From JBIQLO01 sp044464175 (GTDB lineage: Bacteria > Planctomycetota > Phycisphaerae > Tepidisphaerales > Tepidisphaeraceae): a DNA stretch of 27,530 nt. The notes under the pieces are model-generated. The model was given only the letters and a program-made list of their open reading frames with translations. It was not told the origin of the DNA and did not search any database. Positions 7,844-15,593 of the stretch are shown here, piece by piece. The DNA lies in assembly GCA_044464175.1 (NCBI GenBank), contig JBIQLO010000029.1, positions 1 to 27,530 of the forward strand, given 5' to 3'. The translations under genes were made by a program, and so were the position numbers. The stretch's first letter is position 1, and each line of letters begins with the position of its first letter.

Positions 7844-9520
7844 ATGGCGGGATACGCACTTCCGGAAATTCCAAAATCCAGGCGGCTAAAACGGCGGCAG
7901 GTTCAGTTGATTGCCAGCGGCGACTTGCGTCTGGCGGCCAACCAGACCTGTTGGGGCGAGCAGGCAAAGATGGAAGCGGCCCTGAGGCGTGCGGTGGAGG
8001 CGGAAGGGCACGAGCTGGTGCGGGCGCACCCGTATCGGCCGGAGTTGCGGCATGGGTTTATCGCGTCGCAAAAAGAGGGGATGGAGGTCTTCGGGCGGAT
8101 TGACCCCGAAGCGCCGCTGATCGTGGCCGAGGCGGTGTGGCAATATTCGCACCATGTATTGCATGGATTGATTTCCCATCGGGGACCGATCCTGACGGTG
8201 GCGAACTGGTCGGGCACCTGGCCCGGGTTGGTGGGGATGTTGAACCTCAATGGCTCGCTGACCAAGGCGGGGGTGCGGTATGGGACGATCTGGAGCGAGG
8301 ATTTCACCGACCCGTTTTTCCGCAAGCACCTGCGCCGGTGGCTGAGCAGCGGGCGGGTGCGGCATGCGGCCGCGCATGTGACGCCGTGGAAATCGGTGGC
8401 GGCGCCGTCGGCCGAGCGGAAGCTGGGGGAAGGATTGGCCGCTCGCCTGCAGCGCCACAAGGCGATCATGGGGGTGTTTGACGAGGGGTGCATGGGGATG
8501 TTCAACGCAATTATTCCCGATCACCTGCTGAATCCCACGGGGGTGTACAAGGAGCGGCTGAGTCAGTCAGCGCTTTATTATGAATCGACGCAGGTGAGCG
8601 ACGCCGAGGCGCTGGCGGTGCGGCAATGGATGGAAGCGAAGGGGATGCGGTTCAAAACGGGGCCGGATGAGCGGACGGATTTGACCCACGGGCAAATCCT
8701 GGGGCAGTGCAAGATGTATATCGCGGCGGTGCGCCTGGCGGAGGATTTCGGGTGCGACTGCATCGGCATTCAATACCAGCAGGGATTGAAGGACCTATTG
8801 CCGGCGTCGGACCTGGTGGAGGGGACGCTGAACAACGCGGATCGGCCGCCTGTGAAGACGCGGGATGGGAAGCGGGTGATCCGCAAGGGGGCGCCGATTC
8901 CCTGTTTCAATGAGGTGGATGAATGCGCGGGGCTGGATGCGCTGCTGAGCTACCGGGTGCATCAAGCGATGGGGCAGCCGGTGGAATCGACGCTGCATGA
9001 CCTGCGGTGGGGGGATGCGGACCGGTCGGGGACGGTGGATGATTATGTGTGGGTCTTCCTGATTTCCGGATCGGTGCCGCCGGCGCACCTGGTTGGCGGC
9101 TGGAAGGGGGCTTCGAGCGAGCGGCAGCCGCCGATGTACTTCCGGCTGGGGGGCGGGACAATCAAGGGGGTGAGCAAGCCGGGCGAGATCATCTGGTCGC
9201 GCATTTTCGTGGAGGGAGGAAAGTTGAAGATGGACCTGGGGCGCGGGCAGGCGGTGTGGTTGCCGGAGGCGGAAACCCAGCGTCGCTGGGAGGCGACGAC
9301 GCCGCAGTGGCCAATCATGCACGCGGTGACCTATGGCGTGGATCGGGACCAGATGATGGGACGGCATAAGGCGAACCATCTCAATGTCGTTTACGCCGAG
9401 AGCCCGGCCGCGGCGGACAAGGCGCTGCTGGCCCGGGCGGCGATGGCCGACGCACTGGGGATTGAGGTGGCGTTGTGCGGAAAGCGGAAGAATGGAAAAG
9501 GGTGGGGAAGGGATCGCTGA
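7844..9520 (+). CDS. L-fucose/L-arabinose isomerase-like protein (COG2407)
   Basis: The 558-residue protein resembles the fucose isomerase-like family. Supporting segments are VAEAVWQYSHHVLHGLISHRGP (in part), LTVANWSGTWPGLVGMLNLNGSL, DFGCDCIGIQYQQGLKD and CFNEVDECAGLDALL. True isomerases convert aldoses to ketoses with a Mn2+ bound by Glu, Asp and His. Acidic residues occur in the expected central region, but I cannot assign them firmly. AGGAG at 7829-7833 lies ten bases before the ATG. The gene stands alone between the divergent arsR-cax pair and tRNA-Ser, without sugar transport or kinase genes nearby, so the substrate is unknown. Long homologues annotated only as fucose isomerase are common in planctomycete-like genomes as I recall. 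Confidence 0.8.
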   Translation: MAGYALPEIPKSRRLKRRQVQLIASGDLRLAANQTCWGEQAKMEAALRRAVEAEGHELVRAHPYRPELRHGFIASQKEGMEVFGRIDPEAPLIVAEAVWQYSHHVLHGLISHRGPILTVANWSGTWPGLVGMLNLNGSLTKAGVRYGTIWSEDFTDPFFRKHLRRWLSSGRVRHAAAHVTPWKSVAAPSAERKLGEGLAARLQRHKAIMGVFDEGCMGMFNAIIPDHLLNPTGVYKERLSQSALYYESTQVSDAEALAVRQWMEAKGMRFKTGPDERTDLTHGQILGQCKMYIAAVRLAEDFGCDCIGIQYQQGLKDLLPASDLVEGTLNNADRPPVKTRDGKRVIRKGAPIPCFNEVDECAGLDALLSYRVHQAMGQPVESTLHDLRWGDADRSGTVDDYVWVFLISGSVPPAHLVGGWKGASSERQPPMYFRLGGGTIKGVSKPGEIIWSRIFVEGGKLKMDLGRGQAVWLPEAETQRRWEATTPQWPIMHAVTYGVDRDQMMGRHKANHLNVVYAESPAAADKALLARAAMADALGIEVALCGKRKNGKGWGRDR

Positions 9521-9591
9521 CGGGCCGGATTTGGGGTCCATCGTCCGTTTTGACGGGGGTGGGGGATTCGGCTAGTATTTGGCATTCACCC

Positions 9592-9676
9592 GGAGAGGTG
9601 GCAGAGTGGTTGAATGCGCCGGTTTCGAAAACCGGTCTACCGCAAGGTAGCGGGAGTTCGAATCTCCCCCTCTCCG
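9592..9676 (+). tRNA. tRNA-Ser (anticodon CGA)
   Basis: The acceptor arms GGAGAGG (9592-9598) and CCTCTCC (9669-9675) pair fully, with discriminator G at 9676. The anticodon arm is CCGGT-TTCGAAA-ACCGG, giving anticodon CGA, which reads UCG serine codons. The long variable arm (TCTACCGCAAGGTAGC) and the T-arm GGGAG-TTCGAAT-CTCCC are typical of serine tRNAs. CCA is not encoded. A degenerate second copy of the 3' half lies at 11001-11068, so this gene appears to have served as an integration site. Confidence 0.97.
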
Positions 9677-9693
9677 TTTTTCTGATTGTCTAA

Positions 9694-10155
9694 AAACAAG
9701 GGTATGGCAAAAATGCCCTGACATATCTCGCCCCAGTCGTTCCTGTCAGGGGTATAAAAAAGCAGACCAAACGAGGCAGAAAACAGGTCCATTATGTTAC
9801 CTCCTGGGGACAGGCCACTGTCGGCCTAAATCTGATCACCCATGGCAGATGGCGGGTCATCGGTACGCAAAAGAGATTCACCAAGTCGGATGAGCACCTC
9901 GCTATTGCCAAATTTAGGAAATTGACCTCCTCCGAAGCCGAGCAAGAGGTGTATGACCGAACAGTTTGGCGCAGCCAAAGCAGTCTCTCTCCAGCCCAGA
10001 TCTGGTCGTATGTTGCAGAGAAAATCCGAACCAGACTGCTATGCACAATTAATAGACATGGCTCGCTTCTAACTGCCAAAGGTGAGCACCCAGAAGGCCC
10101 GGAACAATATTACTGCGATAACCAGGAGGACAATGGCGGCGCATCCGTACCCTAA
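9694..10155 (+). pseudogene. Decayed ORF, possible integrase N-terminal remnant
   Basis: One reading frame stays open from just after a TAA at 9691 to a TAA at 10153, but it has no good start codon or ribosome binding site. The product includes VPVRGIKKQTKRGRKQVHYV, then GLNLITHGRWRVIGT and SDEHLAIAKFRKL. The basic start followed by a short beta-like segment and a helix resembles the N-terminal DNA-binding part of tyrosine recombinases. No catalytic domain with the R-H-R-Y residues follows. The position directly downstream of tRNA-Ser and before a duplicated tRNA 3' end is where an integrase gene would be expected. The family call rests partly on that context and is weak. Confidence 0.35.
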
Positions 10156-10254
10156 AAAGGCGCAACCTCCTTTAACACATCCAGAAGGAGAGGTGGCATT
10201 TGGTGACGGTGTTATTTCCTCCCCTCGCATGAAGTTTTCATATCCGTCGTCCAT
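10069..10254 (-). CDS. Small membrane protein (61 aa)
   Basis: The 61-residue product has a polar, Pro/Ser/Asn-rich N-terminal half (EEITPSPNATSPSG) and one hydrophobic segment at about residues 34-57 (GYGCAAIVLLVIAVILFRAF), so it is probably a single-pass membrane protein. GAGGAT ends about four bases before the ATG at 10254, an acceptable ribosome binding site. Three cysteines (GCVKGGC and GYGC) precede or enter the membrane segment. No family is recognised. It overlaps the end of the integrase-like remnant on the other strand, which supports the view that the remnant is noncoding there. It lies in the small element downstream of tRNA-Ser. Confidence 0.5.
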   Translation of the reverse strand: MDDGYENFMRGEEITPSPNATSPSGCVKGGCAFLGYGCAAIVLLVIAVILFRAFWVLTFGS

Positions 10255-10455
10255 GCTATCCTCGTCGCTAAGTATATCTCCATCCTATACCAGCCAAATA
10301 CCTAATGTAATAGCTCATCGAAAAAAAGCCTCTCCCTGTATAGAGCGAAGGAAGGGCTCTCTTTGATCGATAAATGAAGCAATTTAGACTGAGCAAAGGT
10401 ATATCTTAGGCTATACTTAACTCTGGCGAGAGAGAGGCGATTTCCGGAGATCAAG

Positions 10456-10605
10456 ATGATGCTCGAAGCGAAAGGGTATCACCTAGATCGCACCAGTTCA
10501 TCGAACTATATTTCCACAAAATCAGGAACAGAACGTTCTATGGTCGTTCCTGTCCTTCACGGAAAGGCAGACTCAGTGTATGTCAAACAAATCCAAAAGC
10601 TCTAA
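10456..10605 (+). CDS. hicA: HicA-like mRNA interferase toxin (short)
   Basis: The 49-residue product begins MMLEAKGYHLDRTSSSNYIS and contains the HicA pattern of helix, beta hairpin, then a VVPVLHGKADSVYVKQIQKL tail. HicA toxins are double-stranded RNA-binding-fold ribonucleases that cleave mRNA. The catalytic His in the usual G-S-H-x position is replaced (TSSSNY), so activity is doubtful. GGAG lies six bases before the first ATG. The family is usually 58-80 residues; the frame is open upstream (ARERRFPEIK), so a non-ATG start could add the missing N-terminus. The gene overlaps hicB by 26 bases, as expected for a toxin-antitoxin pair. The assignment relies on both sequence pattern and neighbour. 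Confidence 0.65.
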   Translation: MMLEAKGYHLDRTSSSNYISTKSGTERSMVVPVLHGKADSVYVKQIQKL

Positions 10606-10972
10606 AGCTTTGGATCGGCCATTTGATCCAGCACTTCTCTGTAAAGCCAAGGCTCTGGCAGCGAATTGCGAAATTATACTCTGGCAGGAAGAGGGTCGGT
10701 TTTATGGCCACGGACTGGAATTTCCTCATGTCTATGGCGATGGGGATACTGCCGAAAAGGCGGTTGAGGGTGTACGAGAAGCCATGGTGGCAGCGACGGC
10801 ATATATGCTGGAAGTGGGGGATCGTCCTCCTGTACCTGCTCAAGAGCAAACTCGCAACGTCCAGGTCAATATCCGCATGAATGCAGAGGAAAAAGAGATC
10901 ATTACCCCACGGGCCAAACAAAAAGGGTTCCGGAGTATTTCCGGCTATATGCGGTCAGTGGCGACAGGCTAA
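10580..10972 (+). CDS. hicB: HicB-family antitoxin
   Basis: The 130-residue protein has the HicB partial RNase H-like fold in its first half (EIILWQEEGRFYGHGLEFP, then GDTAEKAVEGVREAMVAATAYMLEVGDRPP). A C-terminal ribbon-helix-helix-like DNA-binding segment follows (VQVNIRMNAEEKEIITPRAK, then GFRSISGYMRSVA). HicB neutralises HicA and autoregulates the operon by binding its promoter. It starts inside hicA. The pair is the only recognisable cargo of the small tRNA-Ser-associated element. A TATACT hexamer at about 10412-10417 could be the operon's -10 box, but I find no good -35 partner. Confidence 0.8.
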   Translation: MSNKSKSSKALDRPFDPALLCKAKALAANCEIILWQEEGRFYGHGLEFPHVYGDGDTAEKAVEGVREAMVAATAYMLEVGDRPPVPAQEQTRNVQVNIRMNAEEKEIITPRAKQKGFRSISGYMRSVATG

Positions 10973-11317
10973 TACCTCCATACAATTTTCTGGCAAAAAT
11001 TGCTTTGGAAACCGCCTGGGCGCTACCAAAGACTGCGATTCCCCGAATTCAAATTTCCCCCCTCTCCGTGTTTCATGTCTTTTTTCAGCAAGCGGGCGAG
11101 GGAAGGGGGATGGCACCATTGGTCCAGGCCGCTTACTTCATGCGTGGCTCGCTGAGTCTGCTTGGCGGAATTGCAAGGCGCTCCAACCGCAGCCCGGTGC
11201 GCTACGGATGGCTGTCCAGCGACTCCGCGTAGGGGGGGCGGCGGGACTGACTGGTCGGAGGGTCGCAAGATGGCGATTGCCAATGGCCGGGGGGCGGCCT
11301 AAACTGATATATAACTT
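10973..11317. other. Intergenic region holding the tRNA-Ser 3' remnant
   Basis: This 345-base stretch contains the tRNA-Ser-like remnant (11001-11068) and no convincing gene. A frame open across 10881-11726 on the plus strand is Arg/Trp/Gly-rich, crosses the ends of hicB and the start of putA, and is not credible. A possible promoter for the next ORF is TTGCCA (11277-11282), 17 bases, then TAAACT (11300-11305). Confidence 0.55.
11001..11068 (+). repeat. Degenerate copy of tRNA-Ser 3' half (putative att site)
   Basis: The segment ending CCCCCCTCTCCG at 11068 matches the 3' end of tRNA-Ser(CGA). GAATTCAAATTTCCC here corresponds to GAGTTCGAATCTCCC in the gene, with only transitions between them. 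CTACCAAAGACTGCG corresponds to the variable arm, and TTTGGAAACC to the anticodon loop and stem. The anticodon position reads GGA and not CGA. No 5' half precedes it. It fits the displaced 3' end left when an element integrated into the tRNA gene and supplied a new 3' end. The element would span roughly 9,677-11,068. Confidence 0.7.
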
Positions 11318-11572
11318 ATGCTTGGCATACACCATTCAACTTACCTTTGGCGCTGTTACAACCGCTCGGCGGATGAGGCGGTGGAGGTGCGGGCGCGAAG
11401 CATGGAGGAGGCGATGGAGAAGGCGGCGGCGCTGCTGCACTGTCCCAAGAAGCAGGTGGTGGCGCGGTATCTGCGGACGATCTCGATCACGCAGATCAAG
11501 CGCAACGGCAAGACCGAAGATTTCGCCTCTAATTCGCTCCGCCCCTACTGGCAGAAGCGCTACGCAAAATAG
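11318..11572 (+). CDS. Hypothetical small protein (84 aa)
   Basis: The 84-residue product reads TYLWRCYNRSADEAVEVRARS, then an Ala/Glu-rich helix (MEEAMEKAAALLHC) and a basic C-terminus. No family is recognised. Codon use is GC-rich at third positions, like the neighbouring core genes. There is no clear ribosome binding site before the ATG. A possible promoter (TTGCCA at 11277, TAAACT at 11300) would give an almost leaderless message. The gene is followed by putA on the same strand after 83 bases. Real coding is likely but not certain. Confidence 0.5.
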   Translation: MLGIHHSTYLWRCYNRSADEAVEVRARSMEEAMEKAAALLHCPKKQVVARYLRTISITQIKRNGKTEDFASNSLRPYWQKRYAK

Positions 11573-11655
11573 CGGCGGTGGAATGGGCCTTGCATTGAGC
11601 CAATGGAGGCCTGTGAGGCACGGGCCCAGGGTGGGCCTGTTCGGCGGGAACGGCG

Positions 11656-14640
11656 ATGAAGCAGTTCGACCAGCCGCATCCTCCAGGGGGTTCCGCGATG
11701 GGGAGCGTGGGCGATGGGGGTCTTGAGGCCCGCACCCAGCAAATCGGCCAAACGCTGCTGGAGCGAGCCGAAGCGCATCATGCCTCGTTTGCCTCCGTCT
11801 GGTCGGACAAACTGATGGGGTGGGCGATTCGGGATCCGGCGTTCAAGACCCAACTGTTCCGTTTCGTCGATACTTTTCCATCGCTGCATGATTCCCAGGA
11901 GGTGTATGACCATCTGCGGGATTACCTCAGCCAGCCGGGCGTGACGCTGCCGCCGGGGCTGGGGATCGGGCTGAAGGCAGGGGGACTGCTTCAGGGAATG
12001 GCCGCGCGGACGATTTCCTCGCAGGTGGAGTCGATGGCGCGGCGTTTCATCGCCGGGCGGGATGCGGCCGAGGCGTTGCCGGAACTGCGGGCGCTGTGGG
12101 ATCGTGGGATCGCATTCAGCGTCGACCTGCTGGGGGAGGCGTGCCTGAGCGATGTGGAGGCGGAGGCTTATCAACAGCGCTATCTGGAACTTATCGAAGG
12201 GCTGTCCCAGCGCGTGGCGGATTGGCCTGGGCGGCCGATCCTGGAGCGGGACCATCTGGGGGCTATTCCGCGGACGAATGTTTCCGTGAAGCTCAGTTCC
12301 CTGACGGCGCGGACCGATCCGGTTGATTTTGATCGAACCGTTGATCGGCTGGTTGAAGCGGTGACGCCGATCCTGCGGGCGGCGGGGGCACGGGGGGTGT
12401 TCGTCAACTTCGACATGGAGCACCATCACCTCAAGGAGCTGACGATCGCCACGTTCATGCGCTGCTGCGAGCGGGTGGATTTTCCGGCCGGTCTGGCGAT
12501 GCAGGCGTATCTGCGCAGCGGTGATGCCGATGCGGAACGGCTGATCCGGTGGGCCAGGGGCCTGGGGCGGCGGGTGACGGTGCGGCTGGTGAAGGGGGCG
12601 TACTGGGATTTTGAATCGATCCACGCGGAGCAGATGGGATGGCCAACGCCGGTGTGGAGGCACAAGCGCCAGACGGATGCCTGTTTTGAGCGGATGACGG
12701 CCATGCTGCTGGCGGCGACGCCGCGGCGGCCGGGAGAGGGCGGGGTTTGCCTGGCACTGGGGTCGCACAATGCGCGTTCGATTGCCCATGGGCTGGCGTT
12801 ACTGGAAAAGCTCGACCTGCCCCGGGAGGCGATGGAACTGCAGATGCTTCACGGGATGGCCGAGCCGTTGAAGGCGGCGACGGTGGAGATGGGTTTGCGG
12901 CTGCGGGAATACGTGCCGGTGGGGGAGATGATTCCGGGCATGGCGTACCTGGTGAGGCGGCTGCTGGAGAATACGTCAAACGAATCATGGCTGCTGGCCA
13001 GCACCAGTCAGAGAGCTTCGCCCGAGGCGTTGCTGGCGGCGCCGGGGGAAGCGGCCGTGGAGATGGAGGCATTGGATGAGGGGGCGCATCGGGCGCGGGA
13101 GGCACGGCGGCATGCCCTGAGCCCGGCCGTGGCGGGGGTGGGGGACGGGCTGCCGTTTTTGAATGAGCCGCACCGGGATTTTGCCGATCGCGCCCAGCGA
13201 GAGCGATTCGGGGAGGCGGTGCGGCGGATGCGGATGCCCGAGCGCCCATTGGAAGTTGGCGTGGAGGCGGCGGCCGAGGCGGTGGGCGTGGCCGAGGCGG
13301 CCTTTGCGGCGTGGCGTGATGCTGAGGCGATTGCGCGGGCACAATGTTTGACGAAGGCAGCGGCGCTTATGCGGGGCCAGCGCGATGAACTGGCCGCGGT
13401 CATCGTTCATGAGTCGGGCAAGACCTGGCGCGAGGCGGATGCGGATGTCTGTGAGGCGATTGACTTTTGCGAATTTTACGCGCGCTGGGCGCCGGGGCTG
13501 TTTGTGCCGAAGCGGCTGGGACAATTCGTGGGCGAGCGGGATGAGCAGTGGCAGATGCCGCGCGGCGTGGCGGCGGTGATCAGTCCGTGGAATTTTCCGC
13601 AGGCAATCTGCATCGGCATGACGGCCGCGGCGCTGGTCACGGGGAATCCGGCGATCGTCAAACCGGCTGAGCAGACGCCGACGATCGCCCGGCTTAGTTG
13701 CGAATTGTTCTGGCAGGCGGGGGTGCCGCGCGAGGTGTTGCAATGCCTGCCAGGACGGGGGGAAACGGTGGGGGCGGCGCTGGTGCGCGACCCGCGCGTG
13801 GCGCTGATCGCTTTTACCGGCTCCAAGCAGGTAGGGCTGGAGATCCTGCGCGCGGCGGCGGAGGTTTCGCAAGGGCAGCCGTTTGTCAAAAAGGTGATCT
13901 GTGAAATGGGGGGAAAGAACGCGATCATTGTGGATGTCTCGGCGGACCTGGATGAGGCGGTGGCGGGGGTGCGGGACTCGGCCTTTGGATACGCGGGACA
14001 GAAATGCTCGGCATGCAGCCGGGTCATCGTGCTGGAGCCGGTGTGGGAGGCATTTGTGGCGCGGTTGATCGAGGCGACGCGGACCCTGGTCATCGGCGAG
14101 CCGGCCGACCCGGGCACGGACATCGGACCGGTGATCGATGAGGAGGCGGCGGAGAAAATCCATCGCTATATCGACATCGGGAAGCAGGAGGGGAAGCCGG
14201 CGCTGGCGGTGTCGCCGAGCCGTGCGCGGAGCGAAGCCGGGAAGCCGTTCGTGGGGCCGCACATCTTCACCGGGATCGAACCGCAGCACCGCCTGGCCAA
14301 CGAGGAGGTGTTCGGCCCGGTACTGGCGGTGATGCGGGCACGGACCTTTGAGGAGGCGCTGGAGATCGCCAACGGCACGGCCTACAAACTGACCGGCGGA
14401 GTCTATAGCCGCAAACCCTCACACCTGGAGGCGGCGCGGCGATCGTTTCGAGTGGGGGACTTGTACCTGAACCGGGGCACAACGGGAGCGCTGGTGGGGC
14501 GTCAGCCGTTTGGCGGCTTCGGGCTGTCGGGAGTGGGATCGCAGGCGGGAGGGCGGGATTATCTGATCCAGTTTACCCTGGCCCGGGCCAGCTGTGAAAA
14601 TACGCTGCGGCGCGGGTTTGCGCCGACGGAAACGGGCTGA
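11656..14640 (+). CDS. putA: Bifunctional proline dehydrogenase / P5C dehydrogenase
   Basis: This 994-residue fusion oxidises proline to pyrroline-5-carboxylate with FAD and then to glutamate with NAD+. The proline dehydrogenase barrel occupies about residues 110-450, with NVSVKLSS, FVNFDMEHH, RLVKGAYWD at about 307 and YVPVGEMIPGMAYLVRRLLE. The aldehyde dehydrogenase part (about 530-985) has SPWNFPQAI, GNPAIVKPAEQTP, FTGSKQVG, the general base Glu in CEMGGKN (about 747) and the nucleophilic Cys in GQKCSACSR (about 783). No DNA-binding ribbon-helix-helix is seen at the N-terminus, so it is not the trifunctional repressor form. The ATG at 11698 is an alternative start. It appears monocistronic. 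Confidence 0.95.
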   Translation: MKQFDQPHPPGGSAMGSVGDGGLEARTQQIGQTLLERAEAHHASFASVWSDKLMGWAIRDPAFKTQLFRFVDTFPSLHDSQEVYDHLRDYLSQPGVTLPPGLGIGLKAGGLLQGMAARTISSQVESMARRFIAGRDAAEALPELRALWDRGIAFSVDLLGEACLSDVEAEAYQQRYLELIEGLSQRVADWPGRPILERDHLGAIPRTNVSVKLSSLTARTDPVDFDRTVDRLVEAVTPILRAAGARGVFVNFDMEHHHLKELTIATFMRCCERVDFPAGLAMQAYLRSGDADAERLIRWARGLGRRVTVRLVKGAYWDFESIHAEQMGWPTPVWRHKRQTDACFERMTAMLLAATPRRPGEGGVCLALGSHNARSIAHGLALLEKLDLPREAMELQMLHGMAEPLKAATVEMGLRLREYVPVGEMIPGMAYLVRRLLENTSNESWLLASTSQRASPEALLAAPGEAAVEMEALDEGAHRAREARRHALSPAVAGVGDGLPFLNEPHRDFADRAQRERFGEAVRRMRMPERPLEVGVEAAAEAVGVAEAAFAAWRDAEAIARAQCLTKAAALMRGQRDELAAVIVHESGKTWREADADVCEAIDFCEFYARWAPGLFVPKRLGQFVGERDEQWQMPRGVAAVISPWNFPQAICIGMTAAALVTGNPAIVKPAEQTPTIARLSCELFWQAGVPREVLQCLPGRGETVGAALVRDPRVALIAFTGSKQVGLEILRAAAEVSQGQPFVKKVICEMGGKNAIIVDVSADLDEAVAGVRDSAFGYAGQKCSACSRVIVLEPVWEAFVARLIEATRTLVIGEPADPGTDIGPVIDEEAAEKIHRYIDIGKQEGKPALAVSPSRARSEAGKPFVGPHIFTGIEPQHRLANEEVFGPVLAVMRARTFEEALEIANGTAYKLTGGVYSRKPSHLEAARRSFRVGDLYLNRGTTGALVGRQPFGGFGLSGVGSQAGGRDYLIQFTLARASCENTLRRGFAPTETG

Positions 14641-14682
14641 TGCCGGAATATCAGGCGATGAAATGGGGCAAGGGGATTGAAA

Positions 14683-14724
14683 AGCCGAAGGAGGGATTTG
14701 AACCCTCAACCCCCGCTTTACGAA
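14683..14724 (-). repeat. 3' half of a tRNA-Thr(CGT) gene (putative att site)
   Basis: Read on the minus strand, this runs from the anticodon loop TTCGTAA through the T-arm GAGGG-TTCAAAT-CCCTC to the acceptor strand CTTCGGC and discriminator T. It matches the 3' part of tRNA-Thr with anticodon CGT. The sequence upstream of the anticodon loop does not pair as an anticodon stem, and no D-arm or 5' acceptor is present, so this is not a functional gene. A 3' fragment starting in the anticodon loop is the typical mark left by tyrosine-recombinase integration. Its orientation predicts that the element extends to higher coordinates. Confidence 0.7.
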
Positions 14725-14750
14725 CGAATCGGCCCGTCTCTATATAAACC

Positions 14751-14875
14751 GTAACCTCTTGTGTTTACGATACATCTGGAAGTTGAGAATTGCAAGTATT
14801 TTGCTCAAAACTGCCCGATTTCGGGCCATTTCGAGTAGACTACTCGTCTTGCTTTTGGCCTATTGAGCCTCCAGC
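14751..14875. repeat. Left copy of 125-bp imperfect direct repeat
   Basis: This copy begins GTAACCTCTTGTGTTTACGA and ends CCTCCAGC, aligning with 25784-25907 over its whole length. The most conserved block is ATTTCGAGTAGACTACTCGT, identical in both, containing the palindrome CGAGTAG-A-CTACTCG (14832-14846). This copy also has GCCCGA-TT-TCGGGC (14813-14826), which is degraded in the right copy. The two copies have the same orientation and enclose the CRISPR-Cas locus and three gene remnants. On the minus strand it includes a stop codon after LEAQ, parallel to the stop of the gene next to the right copy. Confidence 0.85.
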
Positions 14876-15017
14876 ATGGGCGGCCTCCCGGCGCGATGAC
14901 GCCCAATACATCCTCTCCACATTTCAGGGCACGATCGACCAGGAAGAAAGTACCTTCGCTTCCACCAGCGCCGCTTCGCGGATTCTGGAGGCGTATGATG
15001 GGCTGGCGAAAAAGTAG
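14876..15017 (+). pseudogene. C-terminal remnant of a DNA methyltransferase (type IIG-like)
   Basis: The frame RRDDAQYILSTFQGTIDQEE ... SAASRILEAYDGLAKK resembles the extreme C-terminus of Eco57I/type IIG-like or other large N6-adenine methylases, where DAxYIL(S/D)TF and ILxAYD are common. Nothing of the catalytic NPPY region is present. The fragment begins exactly at the end of the left 125-bp repeat, so the rest of the gene was probably lost in the rearrangement that placed the repeat here. The family call is from recall of the C-terminal pattern and is moderate. Confidence 0.5.
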
Positions 15018-15041
15018 GGGCGGAGATAATCTCGTACTAGT

Positions 15042-15057
15042 GTGGGGTTTGCCCCAC
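15042..15057. terminator. Hairpin downstream of the methyltransferase remnant
   Basis: GTGGGG-TTTG-CCCCAC forms a 6-bp stem and tetraloop shortly after the remnant's stop codon and before the converging PD-(D/E)XK-like gene. There is no T-tract. It could act as a weak bidirectional terminator. Confidence 0.3.
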
Positions 15058-15078
15058 CAGCGTGGCAGACGCAGAGCG
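15054..15078 (+). repeat. 25-bp repeat, copy 1
   Basis: CCACCAGCGTGGCAGACGCA followed by GAGCG matches 15635-15659 with one mismatch in 25 bases. Copy 2 lies inside the 3' end of the HsdR remnant, while copy 1 is intergenic. The cause is unknown. Confidence 0.6.
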
Positions 15079-15098
15079 GACGGTGGTGGGATAAACCC

Positions 15099-15572
15099 CT
15101 AAGACTCGGCTTGCGCTTCCGGTGACACGCTCCGCTCCTCGATCTTCAACTCGGCATTGGGGTCGCCAAACACCTCCCAGTTGTCCTTGTATTCAAGAAT
15201 GTCCTTGCGCGACACGCTGTACCACTCGGAATTTTTCGCTTTGCTGTATTCTATCTTTCCCTTCACGACCTCACTGGGAACCACGAAGTATTCCGGCGAC
15301 CCCGGTTGTTCCTTCGACTCCAGATTAACCAGGACGTACACATGCGTCGGCGAAACCGGTGTGTGCTTGCCCATCAGCCAGAATGTTGATTCTGTCGCGC
15401 GTGCCGAGTTTGTCTTCACCTGAACGGAGAAGGCCCGTTGACACGCCTGATCGGTTACCAAAATGTCGGCAGCCACGGCACTGCGCGACGTGGGCGACGC
15501 AATGAAGCCAAGCCGGCACATCTCGCTTGCGACAATATAGACGCCCCGCATGCCTGTCAGTTGTCCTTTCAT
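15099..15572 (-). CDS. PD-(D/E)XK nuclease-like protein (157 aa)
   Basis: The protein begins MKGQLTGMRGVYIVASEMCR and has a restriction-endonuclease-like core: Glu17 in the first helix, Asp36 in AADILVT, and Gln51-Val-Lys53 in SVQVKTNS. This is the E ... D ... (E/Q)xK arrangement of PD-(D/E)XK enzymes. The C-terminal half contains THVYVLVNLE and WYSVSRKDILEYKDNWEVFG, seen in a widespread uncharacterised family as I recall. GGAGG lies four bases before the ATG. It appears intact, while its neighbours on both sides are fragments. A role in DNA restriction or repair is plausible given its location in a defence-rich island, but no substrate can be named. Confidence 0.7.
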   Translation of the reverse strand: MKGQLTGMRGVYIVASEMCRLGFIASPTSRSAVAADILVTDQACQRAFSVQVKTNSARATESTFWLMGKHTPVSPTHVYVLVNLESKEQPGSPEYFVVPSEVVKGKIEYSKAKNSEWYSVSRKDILEYKDNWEVFGDPNAELKIEERSVSPEAQAES

Positions 15573-15593
15573 GTGACCTCCGCAAGATAACTA

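Noticed and set aside
10881..11726. 281-codon plus-strand frame from hicB into putA
   Set aside because: It is Arg/Trp/Gly-rich, crosses a tRNA remnant and the overlapping 84-aa ORF, and matches no family.
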